In this document: positions 1-9,600 of the stretch, piece by piece
Numbering within the stretch: the first letter of the stretch is position 1
How the letters are laid out: every line of letters starts with the position of its first letter
NCBI GenBank assembly: GCA_900549055.1
Contig: URNB01000013.1
Location: 1 to 33,440 of the forward strand
Length of the DNA: 33,440 nt
Direction of reading: 5' to 3'
DNA from: an uncultured Oscillospiraceae bacterium
GTDB taxonomy: Bacteria > Bacillota > Clostridia > Oscillospirales > Acutalibacteraceae
Made by a program: the position numbers and the translations under genes
The notes under the pieces: generated by a model
Databases searched by the model: none
Seen by the model: the letters and a program-made list of their open reading frames with translations, nothing else
Told to the model about the DNA's origin: nothing

Positions 1-322
1 CATTCCTGCATTTTTTCTTTGGCGGTTTCACGGTCGTTGCAGTCAAGTATTTCAAGGAATTTTTCCTTGTACCAATGAGACCTGCTAAGGTTCACGGAAG
101 TTTCTAACATAACCAAAACTTGCTGTTGCTGTTCGTTTTCTAATTTATTAAATCTTTTCAGCAATAACTTTTTAGAGTTTTTAAAATATCTTCTATGGGT
201 TTTGGAAAATTTCTTCTGTTCTTCTTTTCAAGATGAATAATTAAATTTTCTTCTTGTTCAACATTTGTTATTTTTACCCCTTGCAATCCAAGCAATTCTT
301 CTGTAAAATGATTATAGAGCAT
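1..322 (-). pseudogene. ISL3-family transposase fragment, internally deleted and frameshifted
   Basis: An ATG at 322, preceded by CGGAGG, opens a 54-aa frame (MLYNHFTEELLGLQG...) that matches the start of ISL3 transposases, and stops with TGA at 158. Another frame then continues (KKLLLKRFNKLENEQQQ... EKFLEILDC) and resembles the mid/C-terminal part of the same family. The zinc-binding region and most of the DDE domain are missing between the two parts. I read this as an internal deletion with a frameshift, leaving a non-functional copy. The rest runs off the left edge. Confidence 0.75.
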
Positions 323-433
323 ATTGGAGCCTCCGTTTATGGTATCTACTCATTTCCATTTTAACGGTTTCTTTCCAAATATGCTCTACTTTTTTATTTT
401 ATCTTGTTTTTTCTTCGTAGGCTCTGCTTGCTT

Positions 434-456
434 ACCACAACATTTATTATAGAGCC
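434..456 (-). repeat. Terminal inverted repeat candidate of the ISL3-like element
   Basis: Read on the minus strand this is GGCTCTATAATAAATGTTGT followed by GGT, a form typical of ISL3-family ends. It lies about 110 bases upstream of the transposase start. The partner repeat is not in the window, so the pairing is inferred. Confidence 0.55.
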
Positions 457-483
457 TTTTTTGTAATAATATTTAATTGCAGC

Positions 484-3207
484 TTATTTTGCCAACATCT
501 TTTTAAGGGAAATCAAATCCAGTATATCTGTTTTTCCGTCATTATTTACATCGGCAAATTCGATAATGCTTTCAGCACCGAGCATGCTCTTTTTAAGAGA
601 TGCCAAATCAGAGGTGTCAATATTACCGTTGAAATCAACGTCGCCCAACGCATACAGACGTATGTTCTTTATGCTTATATCATACTCTGCGCCCGCTTCC
701 GTTTTACCGAAGAAACCGAGATATTTGTTTTCACCGTCGGCGGCAAAAACAATCTTCTTTGTTGCCCAGTCAGAATTGCGGTCTTTGCTGTTAAGCGTCT
801 GCTTACTTTCGTCGGTCTGCTGCATTATTTCGCTTTCATCAAAAGCGCTGCCTACTGCCTGCGGCTCAAGCGACCAAGCCAGCTTGCCGTCTTTAAGATA
901 TTTATACTCAAAGGCTATAACGTAATTCTTGCCCTTTTCAAGCACATAATCCGTCGCAAAGCCTATATATGAGCTATCATCGGCTGTTTTTGAGTAATTC
1001 CATACGGTTTTTCCGTTTTCATCATACGAATGTGTGAAACCGTTTTCCCAGTTTGCCGTAATGCCGTTCGGAACAGCGTATGTTCCTATATCGTCAATGT
1101 AAACGGCATCGCTTCCATTTGGAACAGAAACAAAGATTTTAGTTGGAGACAACCAATCGGCGTCATATGCACCGTTCATTTCAGACCAGGGAATAGTGAC
1201 AATATGCTTACCGCCGGGAACGGTTCTTTCCTGCGATTCATATGTTGTATTTCTCAGTCTGACCTTGACAGTTGCACCGTTATCAGACTCAATCCAGAAA
1301 GCTATGCCGTCTCCGTTTTGCGGAAAATTAACTCTTTGAACAACAAGTTGAGCAAACGTATTTGCCGCATTCGGGGATACTTTCAAGGATTTTTCGCTGT
1401 TATTGGCATGTGCCGGGTCGGTATTAAGCGAAGTAACGGAGTTTTGCGCCGGCCAATGGAAATCGTCCCAATGATCGGCATTCAGCATATCTGCGTTGGT
1501 ATTGTAAGATTCAAAGCTATCAAAATTTGCACTGTTGCATATCCACTTAGCCCAATATTCTTTATTGCCAAGTGTTCCTGCGGCAATTGAATACACGGCA
1601 TTGCCGCTTAATTCTTTATTATCATACCATCCCGCAAAAGCAAGTCCGACTTTCTTAATATCGCCCGAATCCGGCAGGGTAATGCCGAAAGGTCCATATC
1701 CATCAGCCGGGGTATAGCCGTCAGACCAGCTGCCGCCGTTTGTATTGAATGTTAAGTTATTATGTTCGGAATATACTCCTATATCGTCAACATAAACGGT
1801 ATCGCCGACATTTGCAACTTTAAAGAGCAACTGTGTACGCCAAAATTCCGAAATTGAAGATATATCGCCAAATTCAGTCCAAGGAATAGTGACAATATGC
1901 TTGCCGCCGGGAATAATTTTTTCACCGGACGAGAATTTAGTGTTGAATGTAAATTTAACCGTTGCACCGTTTTCAGATTCTATCCAGAAAGCTACGCCGT
2001 CACCTGTTCTTGAGAAAGAAATATCTTGTAATGCAATATTAGAGTTAGCGTTTGCATTTACAAAATCAATTTTCATTGATTTACCGCTGTTTGCATGAGC
2101 AGAATCGGTATTAAGAGAAAATGAAGCGTTAGTATCCGCCCAGTTCAGCCATTTTGCATTTAATTCGTCATTCGTGCCGTATGACTCAAAGTTTTCACAA
2201 TTCGCAAGGTGGTATATCCACTTAGCCCAATATTTTTTATTGCCAAGGGTTCCTGCGGGTATTGAATATGCAGCATTGCCGGTAAGCTCTTCATTATCAT
2301 ACCAACCCGCGAAAGCAAAACCGTCTTTATTAACGTTGCTCATAACCGGCAGGGTCAGACCTTCGTCCTTATTATATACTTCGTCGGGAATATAGCCCTC
2401 TGCCCAGCTGCCGCCGTTAAGATTATAGGTTATATTCGTAGAATAATCAACATATGTTCCTATATTGTCAAGATAAACCGTTTCATCGGCATTCGGAACT
2501 TTAATGAAAAATTCTGCCTGCCACAAATAAGACGCTGTTAATGATTCACCCAATTCAGACCACGGAATCATAACGAAATGTTTACCGGCGGGAACAGTTT
2601 TTATCTGTGAAATGTACTGACTTTTTCCGTTAAATCTGAATTTAACGGTTATACCGTTTGCAGATTCAACCCAAAAAGCAATACCGTCGCCGCTTTTTGT
2701 ATTATTGTATGTTTGGGTTACAATGTCCGCATTCGTATTTGCTTGCTTAATGTCGATTTTCATTGATTTGCCGGAAGCGGCATGAGCTGAATCGCTGTTA
2801 AGTGAATAATCCGCCACATCCGTCCCCCAATTCAGCCAAACAGCCGTCATATCTGAATCGGTATCATATGAATCAAAATTAACAAAATCGAAACTGTAAT
2901 ATATCCACCGCGCATAGTATGTTGTTCCCGCGGCTGCATCTGACGGAACGGTGAAAATTCTGTCACCGGTGAATTCGGCGTCGGTGTACCAACCGCCGAA
3001 GGCGGCGCCTGCCCTTGTGATCATTGCGCTGTCGGGCAGGGCGTCCCCTGCGGAATAAACTTCAGAAGAACCTTGGAGAGTGCCGCCGTTGAGTTGAAGA
3101 TTAACACCGGTTTCGGCTGCGAAGACCGACAAAATAATATTCATTGAGCTTAGAAGTAGTGCAAGTACCAGTAAGAATGTCAACAACTTTTTTGTGTAGA
3201 TTCGCAT
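484..3207 (-). CDS. Secreted protein: 3 x (InlB B-repeat + carbohydrate-binding-like module), C-terminal module, type I dockerin
   Basis: A 907-aa exported protein with a signal peptide at about 1-31. Three two-part units follow. Each has a Listeria/Bacteroides (InlB B) beta-grasp repeat with NGG...GWY...YWAKW signatures (about 33-103, 258-331, 484-556), then a jelly-roll-like module (106-252, 335-480, 560-712) with the recurring DGIAFWIES, IPGGKHIVTIPW and VYIDDIGTY motifs, resembling CBM11-type domains. A further module spans 715-852. A type I dockerin ends the protein, with both calcium loops intact (D856/D858/N860/D864/D867 and D886/N888/D890/D894/D897). There is no catalytic domain, so it is probably a cohesin-bound polysaccharide-binding subunit. 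The start is ATG with AAAGGAAAG upstream. It is the last gene of the run, 30 bases after the binding protein at 3238, and appears more AT-rich than its neighbours. Ligand specificity is unknown. Confidence 0.85.
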   Translation of the reverse strand: MRIYTKKLLTFLLVLALLLSSMNIILSVFAAETGVNLQLNGGTLQGSSEVYSAGDALPDSAMITRAGAAFGGWYTDAEFTGDRIFTVPSDAAAGTTYYARWIYYSFDFVNFDSYDTDSDMTAVWLNWGTDVADYSLNSDSAHAASGKSMKIDIKQANTNADIVTQTYNNTKSGDGIAFWVESANGITVKFRFNGKSQYISQIKTVPAGKHFVMIPWSELGESLTASYLWQAEFFIKVPNADETVYLDNIGTYVDYSTNITYNLNGGSWAEGYIPDEVYNKDEGLTLPVMSNVNKDGFAFAGWYDNEELTGNAAYSIPAGTLGNKKYWAKWIYHLANCENFESYGTNDELNAKWLNWADTNASFSLNTDSAHANSGKSMKIDFVNANANSNIALQDISFSRTGDGVAFWIESENGATVKFTFNTKFSSGEKIIPGGKHIVTIPWTEFGDISSISEFWRTQLLFKVANVGDTVYVDDIGVYSEHNNLTFNTNGGSWSDGYTPADGYGPFGITLPDSGDIKKVGLAFAGWYDNKELSGNAVYSIAAGTLGNKEYWAKWICNSANFDSFESYNTNADMLNADHWDDFHWPAQNSVTSLNTDPAHANNSEKSLKVSPNAANTFAQLVVQRVNFPQNGDGIAFWIESDNGATVKVRLRNTTYESQERTVPGGKHIVTIPWSEMNGAYDADWLSPTKIFVSVPNGSDAVYIDDIGTYAVPNGITANWENGFTHSYDENGKTVWNYSKTADDSSYIGFATDYVLEKGKNYVIAFEYKYLKDGKLAWSLEPQAVGSAFDESEIMQQTDESKQTLNSKDRNSDWATKKIVFAADGENKYLGFFGKTEAGAEYDISIKNIRLYALGDVDFNGNIDTSDLASLKKSMLGAESIIEFADVNNDGKTDILDLISLKKMLAK
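2062..2206 (-). repeat. Module segment duplicated at 17096-17240 (copy 1)
   Basis: This stretch of the second module of the dockerin protein aligns without gaps to 17096-17240, with 13 differences in 145 bases by hand count (about 91%). Homology continues more weakly on both sides. Confidence 0.8.
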
Positions 3208-3237
3208 TAAAGTTCTTTCCTTTCAAATTGTTTTTTA

Positions 3238-4812
3238 TCAGCTTATTTTACCTGTAAATTTCAGGTTTTTCCAGGTATCCTTCATGTAGGCGTCAAATTC
3301 GTTCTGACGTGCATCGATAAGCGCGCCTACGGTGGTTGTGCCCTTAAACAGATCAGTCATTGCGTTTGACCAGGCAGTGGTGGAAGCCAACTGAATTTCT
3401 ATTATCGGCGCGCATTTAAGGTTGCGGTGCATGCTCTTTACGCGGTTATATGTGGTATTGCTTGAGAATTTACGGATGTAAAGGTCTCTGAGCTGCGTAT
3501 CCTTTGTATAACCGGGCTGCAGCTGATAAAGCGCGTCAACCACAAAGAGAAGATCGTCAGCCTGATCGGCATAAGCCTTGGGCATAACATAGGGCCACGA
3601 GGTTTCCATTATAGCATAGTACTGATTGGCGCTCGGACCCATAGGCATATAGGCTATGCCGTAGTCGTCACCGTTCATGCCCGCTTTAAGAACATCGTAG
3701 CAGGCTTCCTCGTTGAACGTAAAGGCAATGTTGCCCTTAATAAGCTCTTTAAGCATGTAATCCCACGCGGTGGTGGTTGTGTTAACGGTTGCAACCTTAT
3801 CAACATGTATCCAGTTGTACATCTGTTCAAGCGCCTGGCGCACCTTTTTATCGTTCAGGTTAGATCCGAGGGTGCCGTCCTTTGCTACGGATACCAACTG
3901 ACTGCCGTTACTTCCTACCATACCGTAAACGCCGAGGAGTCTGTCAAGACCCATGCCCCATTTATCGGGGTATTTTGCCTTGACCTTTTTGGCAATATCG
4001 GTCATGGCTTCCCACGTCCACTTTTTTGAATCCATCAGCTTTTCAATATCGGCAAATTGCGAGGTGAGCTTTTTATTGTAAACCACCTGGCACATGAGCT
4101 TGCCCTCTTCAACGCCGATAGCATACTGCTTGTCGTTGTAGTTGCAAAGCTGAACGCTGAAATTAAAATAAACGTCGGACGTCATATCAATTCCCGTCTT
4201 CTTCATGGCGTCGTCCCACGGGGCTATAAAGCCCTGGCGAGCGTAGTTTGCTACCCAGTCGCCGTTTACCTGATAAAGCTGACCCGAAGGCTTAACACCT
4301 GCCAGAACCTCTTGGTCGAGCGTGGCGCTCCACTTCTTTTCCACAATGTCGAAGTCATACTTCTTTTCAAGCTCGGCAACGCGCTTGTTCCAGTTATCGT
4401 GCGCGGTATTGTTGCCGCTGGTATAGGGATCCCACATTCTCATAATGGTTATGGTTTTACCCTTGAGATTTTTGGGGTCATACTTTCCGCTTGCGGTTGT
4501 ACTGCCGCTTGAAGCGTTTGAAGACGGACGGCGGGTTGTGGTACCCGAGCCCGACTGCGTACCTGACGCGGAACTGTCCGTTTTACTGTTCTGGCCGTTT
4601 TGGGCGCAAACGCAATCGCCGTATTCATAGCAGAAGCAGCAGCGGTTCTTATCGGGGCAGAGGGTGCATTTGGCGGGATCACCGTACTCCTGATTATCCG
4701 CAGAGGCAGGCTCGGAAGAATCCGTTTTTCCTTTGGTACAGCCGAGCGGCGCAATCATTAAGGCTACGCACACCAAAGCGCACAAGAGGGTTTTCCACCT
4801 GATTTGTTTCAT
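3238..4812 (-). CDS. Sugar ABC transporter substrate-binding lipoprotein with Cys-rich N-terminal linker
   Basis: A 524-aa family 1 extracellular solute-binding protein. I chose the ATG at 4812 (MKQIRWKTLL), not an upstream in-frame start, because AAAAAGGAG precedes it and a signal peptide starts there. The lipobox APLGC puts the lipidated cysteine at residue 25. Residues 49-69 hold seven cysteines (C-x2-C-x5-C-C-x-C-x5-C-x-C), followed by a Ser/Thr/Gly linker to about 110 and the binding-protein fold (KTITIMRMWDPY onward). It lies downstream of the DUF4091 gene, separated by a 178-base spacer with two hairpins. No permease is adjacent. It may serve the permease pair at 17574-19449, which has no binding protein beside it, but this pairing is inference. 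Confidence 0.85.
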   Translation of the reverse strand: MKQIRWKTLLCALVCVALMIAPLGCTKGKTDSSEPASADNQEYGDPAKCTLCPDKNRCCFCYEYGDCVCAQNGQNSKTDSSASGTQSGSGTTTRRPSSNASSGSTTASGKYDPKNLKGKTITIMRMWDPYTSGNNTAHDNWNKRVAELEKKYDFDIVEKKWSATLDQEVLAGVKPSGQLYQVNGDWVANYARQGFIAPWDDAMKKTGIDMTSDVYFNFSVQLCNYNDKQYAIGVEEGKLMCQVVYNKKLTSQFADIEKLMDSKKWTWEAMTDIAKKVKAKYPDKWGMGLDRLLGVYGMVGSNGSQLVSVAKDGTLGSNLNDKKVRQALEQMYNWIHVDKVATVNTTTTAWDYMLKELIKGNIAFTFNEEACYDVLKAGMNGDDYGIAYMPMGPSANQYYAIMETSWPYVMPKAYADQADDLLFVVDALYQLQPGYTKDTQLRDLYIRKFSSNTTYNRVKSMHRNLKCAPIIEIQLASTTAWSNAMTDLFKGTTTVGALIDARQNEFDAYMKDTWKNLKFTGKIS

Positions 4813-4864
4813 TTTAACAACTCCTTTTTCAATAATAGCAGCCTCAGGTAAATGTCGAAATACT

Positions 4865-4910
4865 CCTGAAATAAAGGAAACCCGAGGCAATAAAATTCCT
4901 TTATTTCGGG
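4865..4910 (-). promoter_or_regulatory. Stem-loop in the leader of the binding-protein gene
   Basis: Arms 4865-4879 and 4896-4910 are inverted copies matching at 14 of 15 positions, around a 16-base loop. The element lies 50-100 bases upstream of the binding-protein start at 4812. No U-run follows it, so it does not look like an intrinsic terminator. A role in mRNA stability or processing, raising binding-protein level over upstream genes, is inferred. The rest of the 4813-4990 spacer contains only a second hairpin. Confidence 0.55.
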
Positions 4911-4929
4911 AAAATATAGAGACAGTCGG

Positions 4930-4970
4930 CCGAACTCCGCATATTCCGCAGGTTAATCTGCGAAATTCGG
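4930..4970 (-). promoter_or_regulatory. Second stem-loop in the same spacer
   Basis: The outer arms CCGAA (4930-4934) and TTCGG (4966-4970) enclose a perfect inner stem, CGCAG (4947-4951) with CTGCG (4958-4962), around a 6-base loop. It begins about 20 bases after the DUF4091 stop codon at 4991. No poly-U tail is visible, so it fits an mRNA 3'-end protector or processing site better than a terminator. Function is inferred. Confidence 0.4.
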
Positions 4971-4990
4971 TCGGTTGTTATCTATCGTAA

Positions 4991-6661
4991 TTAATTCTTC
5001 CGCGCCGCAGCCTTGGCAATTTCGTTTGCTATGCGCAGGCGGAGTTTAGGCAGAAAATCGGAATTTTGAGGATAGCTTGTAAATGTAATTTCCATTCCCG
5101 CCTCTTCCTCAATAATCCTTATTGCTTCTTCCCTGCCGACATATTTTTCAAGCAGCCTGCATGCGGCAAGATCCTGAAGACCCTCGTAAAACACTAAAGC
5201 ACGGGGAGAAAGCAAAGCGCCGTCGGCGCCCGGGTAAACGCTGAAATTGCCGCCCGACGCCATGGTTTTTCCCGCCGACGTGGTGAGATATGGATTTATT
5301 TTATGAAACGAAAGACTGGTATTGTAGAAATTGAAGCCCCAGTGCAGAAATCCCTTTATATCATACTTATAAAGCTGAATACCGAGTGACCTGTTACGGT
5401 AGGGCGGCGCCGCCATAAGGCGTATGCTTATGCCCGATCTGTCCTCGGCGTAATATACCCACTGCTCCTTAACGTCCTTGCCTATGAAGTCATCCATTGC
5501 GGCGGTGTAGGTTGCGGGTATATCGACAAGCCCCTGCTCAAAGAATGTGTAATCCGAAAGCGCGTCCATAAACTTAGCGTCGCTGAGCATCGGCCTTAAA
5601 AGATCGTGCGCGTATTTATACGCTTCAAGGCAGTAATCGTGCGGCTCGTCGGAAATGTGGAATATAGAGTCTTCGTAAACGCCTTTTTTCTTCAGCTCCG
5701 CTACAAGCGCGGGTATAAACTGCTTTAAAAAGTCGGCGTATCTTTGGTCGCAGGCATACATGTGCCAACCGAAAATATACTCCTTCCTGCCGTTCACCTC
5801 GGCGGTTATTCCCGGGGTAAATTTAAGCCCCCACTGCGAGAAAAGCTGCGATATTTCAAAATACTTTATACCGTGCTTATGGCAAATATCTATCCAGCGG
5901 TCAAGTTTGTCGAAGTTAAAGATGTATTTTTCACCGTCAACCTTAATATCCACAAGCTGCACATTGGTGCGGTAAAGCCCCGAGGCGGTATCAAGCGGAG
6001 GAGTAATTACGGGGGTCAAAATAACGTTTATGCCCGTATCCGCCGCGGCGCGCAGGTAAGCGTCAATCAGCTCCCAATGGCGCTCGGAGTACACGGGTAC
6101 TTCGTAATAATCGGCAATGCAATCGGCATAAAACCACTGGGTGTATTTAAGCGTTTGCTCGGGCAGCGCGTAAGGCAGCACCTCAATATTGAAGGTTGTG
6201 TATGAGGGGTTTTCCGCCACGGGCTCCCAGCAGTGACCCTTAAGGGGGAGAAATTCAAGCGTTATCGGGTAAGTGCCCGCCGGAATATCATGCGGCACGT
6301 CAATACGCACCCACAAAATTTGCCTGTCGTTCTTTTTCAGCACCAAACGGTTGTTTTCATCCTCCGCGGGAACCAGAATATCGGGCATAAGCCCCGGCTC
6401 CCTTGTAAGCAAAACGGAATATTCATCAGTGCTTGAAATGGGCAGATCCATTACGGCATCTTTCAGTTTATAAAGAGTAACCGCGCTGCCGAGCCCCGGC
6501 GCTTTAACGTCAATTTGGTAGCGAAAGCTGTTTTCGGGTAAAATAACCACCTGATAAGAATAGCGTTCGCCGCCGAAAACGGTTGCTTTTTCTATGTTTG
6601 CCGCCGTTTCGTAGCTAAAAATTGTTTCTAAGGAAGAAACCTGTTTAATTTTAATATCCAT
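4991..6661 (-). CDS. DUF4091 / GH123-like glycoside hydrolase, cytoplasmic
   Basis: A 556-aa protein with a beta-sandwich N-terminal half (about 1-165) and a TIM-barrel-like C-terminal half of the DUF4091 (GH123-related) type. The FHISDEP motif (D338, E339) sits where GH123 enzymes carry their catalytic Asp-Glu pair for substrate-assisted hydrolysis of N-acetylgalactosaminides. There is no signal peptide or lipobox, so it probably acts inside the cell on imported oligosaccharides. The start is ATG at 6661 with AAAGGA about 11 bases upstream. It follows the GH5-dockerin gene by 26 bases. Family membership is fairly sure. Substrate is not, since most DUF4091 proteins are uncharacterised. Confidence 0.75.
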   Translation of the reverse strand: MDIKIKQVSSLETIFSYETAANIEKATVFGGERYSYQVVILPENSFRYQIDVKAPGLGSAVTLYKLKDAVMDLPISSTDEYSVLLTREPGLMPDILVPAEDENNRLVLKKNDRQILWVRIDVPHDIPAGTYPITLEFLPLKGHCWEPVAENPSYTTFNIEVLPYALPEQTLKYTQWFYADCIADYYEVPVYSERHWELIDAYLRAAADTGINVILTPVITPPLDTASGLYRTNVQLVDIKVDGEKYIFNFDKLDRWIDICHKHGIKYFEISQLFSQWGLKFTPGITAEVNGRKEYIFGWHMYACDQRYADFLKQFIPALVAELKKKGVYEDSIFHISDEPHDYCLEAYKYAHDLLRPMLSDAKFMDALSDYTFFEQGLVDIPATYTAAMDDFIGKDVKEQWVYYAEDRSGISIRLMAAPPYRNRSLGIQLYKYDIKGFLHWGFNFYNTSLSFHKINPYLTTSAGKTMASGGNFSVYPGADGALLSPRALVFYEGLQDLAACRLLEKYVGREEAIRIIEEEAGMEITFTSYPQNSDFLPKLRLRIANEIAKAAARKN

Positions 6662-6687
6662 ATACTGCGTAATCCTTTCCTCGGCCC

Positions 6688-9600
6688 CTATTTAAGTAAA
6701 GCCGCCATGAGCGCGTCGTCTACCCATTCGTCATATTTTGTGCTGTAAAGCCTGAAACCCATTTGAAACTCCCACCAGCACCAGCCGCAATCGGCGTCCT
6801 TCATAACATCCACAATAAAATCGGCATATTTTGCGCGCGCACCGTCGGGCGTTATGCGGTTGAATACCCCGAATTCCCCAACCCACACGGGTCTGTTATA
6901 CTTTTTGTGATACTCTTTAACCAGTTTGAAAACATCGAGAATTTCGCCTTTCATGTCATCGGTGAAATCCGAGGCGGGCCAGTAGATTCCGTCTCCGTCC
7001 CAATCGGCGCCCTGATGAGTAAAGGTAAGCGGCTCGTAGGAATGAATGGACATTATAATGTTTTCATCATCCGGCAAAAGCGGCTCGGTGCTCATAAGCT
7101 GCGCGGCTCCGTCGTTCCAGCTTGTAGCGTGAACTATAAGCCGTGTAGGATTGGTTTTGCGAATAATTTTTATAGCCTCTTCCTGAATTTCAAGTATCTT
7201 TGCGGGGGTGAATACATCGGGTCCGCCGCCGCTTATAGCGCTTGCGTTCCCCGGCTCGTTAAGCAGCTCGAAAACAAGCGCGGGCGGGTAATCCTTATAA
7301 TGCTCGGATAATTGCTCCCACATTTTATAATACTTTTGCTTATTGCCCTTAACGTTTGTCTGCAATTCCCCGAAATGGTGGAAATCCAAAACAATTTTAA
7401 GACCCGAGTTCAGGGCGGTGTCGATAAGCGTATCTATCTTGCGTAAAAATTCGCTGTCGATAGTGTAATCGGGCGAGGCGTCCATACGCGGGAAGAAATC
7501 TACCGGCAGCCTTATATGGTCAAAGCCCTTTTCACGCACAATATCATAGTATTTTCCGTCAAAAATCCAACTGTCGAAGCCTATTTCTTCCTCAAATTCA
7601 AAGCCGGAGAAGTTAACCCCGCGGCGCAGAGGATTGTTTGAGGTTTCCTCTTCGGCATCCGCCTGTTCAGCGTTCGTCAGCATTTTTTTAAGTGTGGTCA
7701 AATCTCTCACATCCCAGTATCCGTCATTGTTGACATCTGTAAATTCCGCCGCTGATTCAGCCCCGAGCAGCTCTTTTTTCAAAGCCGCCAGATCCGACGC
7801 GTCAATTTTGCCGCTGAAATCAACGTCGCCCAAATCGTAAAGACGAATATTCTTTATGCTTATATCATACGCGGCGCCCGCCGCCGTTTTGGCGAAGAAA
7901 GCGAGGTATTTATTATCATTTTCGGCAGCGAAAGCGGTTTTTCTTACCTGCCAGTCGGTATTGCGGTTTTGGCTGTTCAGGGTTTCACGGCTTTCGTCGG
8001 TCTGCCTGTAAAGTAAGCTCTCTTCAAATATATTGCCTGCGCTTTGCGGCTCAAGCGACCATGCGAGCTTACCGTCTGTAAGATATTTATAGTCAAAGGC
8101 TATAACGTACTTTTTATTCTTTTCGGTCAGGAAATCCGTTACAAAGCCTACAAATTCGCCGCCCACCGCGGTTGAGCCCGAATAGCTCCAAACGGTTTTA
8201 CCGTCTTCATCATAAAAATCCGAAAAGCCTTTTCCCCAGTTTGAATGTACTTTTTCATATTCAGGCTCGGTATAAGTGCCTACTTCGTCAATGTAAACCG
8301 CGTCCGCTGCGTTCGGCACCGAAACCAAAATTGATAACTGCCACAGATAATCGGCTGAGGTTGCGCCCTCAATATCCGTCCACGGTATTGCGACAATCTG
8401 CTTAACCCCCGGGATATTAAGTACGGGGGACGAAAGACTTTTATAGGTGCCGTTCTGCAGTTTGATATGATTAAACAATATCCGCACCGTAGCGCCGTTT
8501 TCCGATTCTATCCAAAACGAAACGCCGTCGCCCGTCAGCTCAAAATTCCTTTGCAGAACTATCTCGCTGTTTTTGTTCGCCGCATTCGGGCTTACCCTTA
8601 AGGAATTGCCGCCGTATGCGTGGCTCGGGTCGGTATTAAGCGAAATTTCACTGTTTTCCGCAGGCCACTTCCAGTCAGCCCAGCTTTTCAAAAGGGCTTC
8701 GTTTGTGCCGTAGGAGTCAAAATTATCAAACCCCGCGCCCTGTGCTACCCAGCGCGCATGGTAGGTAATATCGCCCGCTGCGTTATCGGGAACGGCTGAA
8801 TACATATCCCCCGAAAAATTCTTTTCGGCATACCAGCCGCCAAAGATAAAGCCACTCTTTTCAATATTGTCTATTGCAGGCAGTACCGTTCCGGGAACAT
8901 TGTTTTTCGGCGGAGTATAACCGTCCGCCCAGCTGCCTCCGTTTGTGTTGAACCTTAAACTGTCGGCGTAATATGTACCAACAGAGTCAATATAAACCGC
9001 GTCCGCCGCGTTCGGCACCGAAACCAAAATCGATAACTGCCACAGATATTCAGCTGCGGCAGCGCCCTCACTATCCGCCCACGGTATTGCTACAATCCGT
9101 TTACCCGCCGAAACGTTCATTACAGGCGACTGCAGGCTTTTATGCACGCCGTTTACTACTATGTGATTGAGCAAAATGCGCACCGCCGCGCCGTTTTCGG
9201 ATTCTATCCAAAACGCTATACCCTCGCCCGTTCTTGTGAGGTTTTTCTGTAAAACAATCTCGCAGTTTTTGTTTGCCGCATTCGGGCTTACCTTTAAGGA
9301 ATTGCCGCCGTATGCGTGGTTCGGGTCGGTATTAAGCGTTATTTCGCTGTTTTCCGCGGGCCATTTCCAGTCAGCCCAGCTTTTCAAGAGCTCATCTTTT
9401 GTGCCGTAGGACTCAAAATCGTCAAACTCTCCGTTCGGGTCGGCTGTTATCCACTTAGCGCAGTAGGTCACATCACCCGTAACATCCGCCGGAATAGCAT
9501 AATAGCTTTTTCCCGAAATATCGCCCGATTTGCACCAGCCCGCAAAATTAAAGCCGTCCTTTTTTATATCGCCGCAATCGGGCAGCGCCGTTTCGGGAAC

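Larger units (their letters stand above)
1..456 (-). mobile_element. Truncated ISL3-family insertion sequence (one end)
   Basis: The element runs from a GGCTCT-type terminus at 456 leftwards off the window. It holds a terminal inverted-repeat candidate (434-456), about 110 bases of leader, and a transposase that begins like ISL3-family proteins but is broken. The outer end lies only 27 bases downstream of the stop codon of the dockerin gene at 484, so the element inserted at the 3' end of the glycan cluster. The other end and any 8-bp target duplication are outside the window. Family assignment rests on recognising the transposase N-terminus and the terminus sequence, not on a search. Confidence 0.7.
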
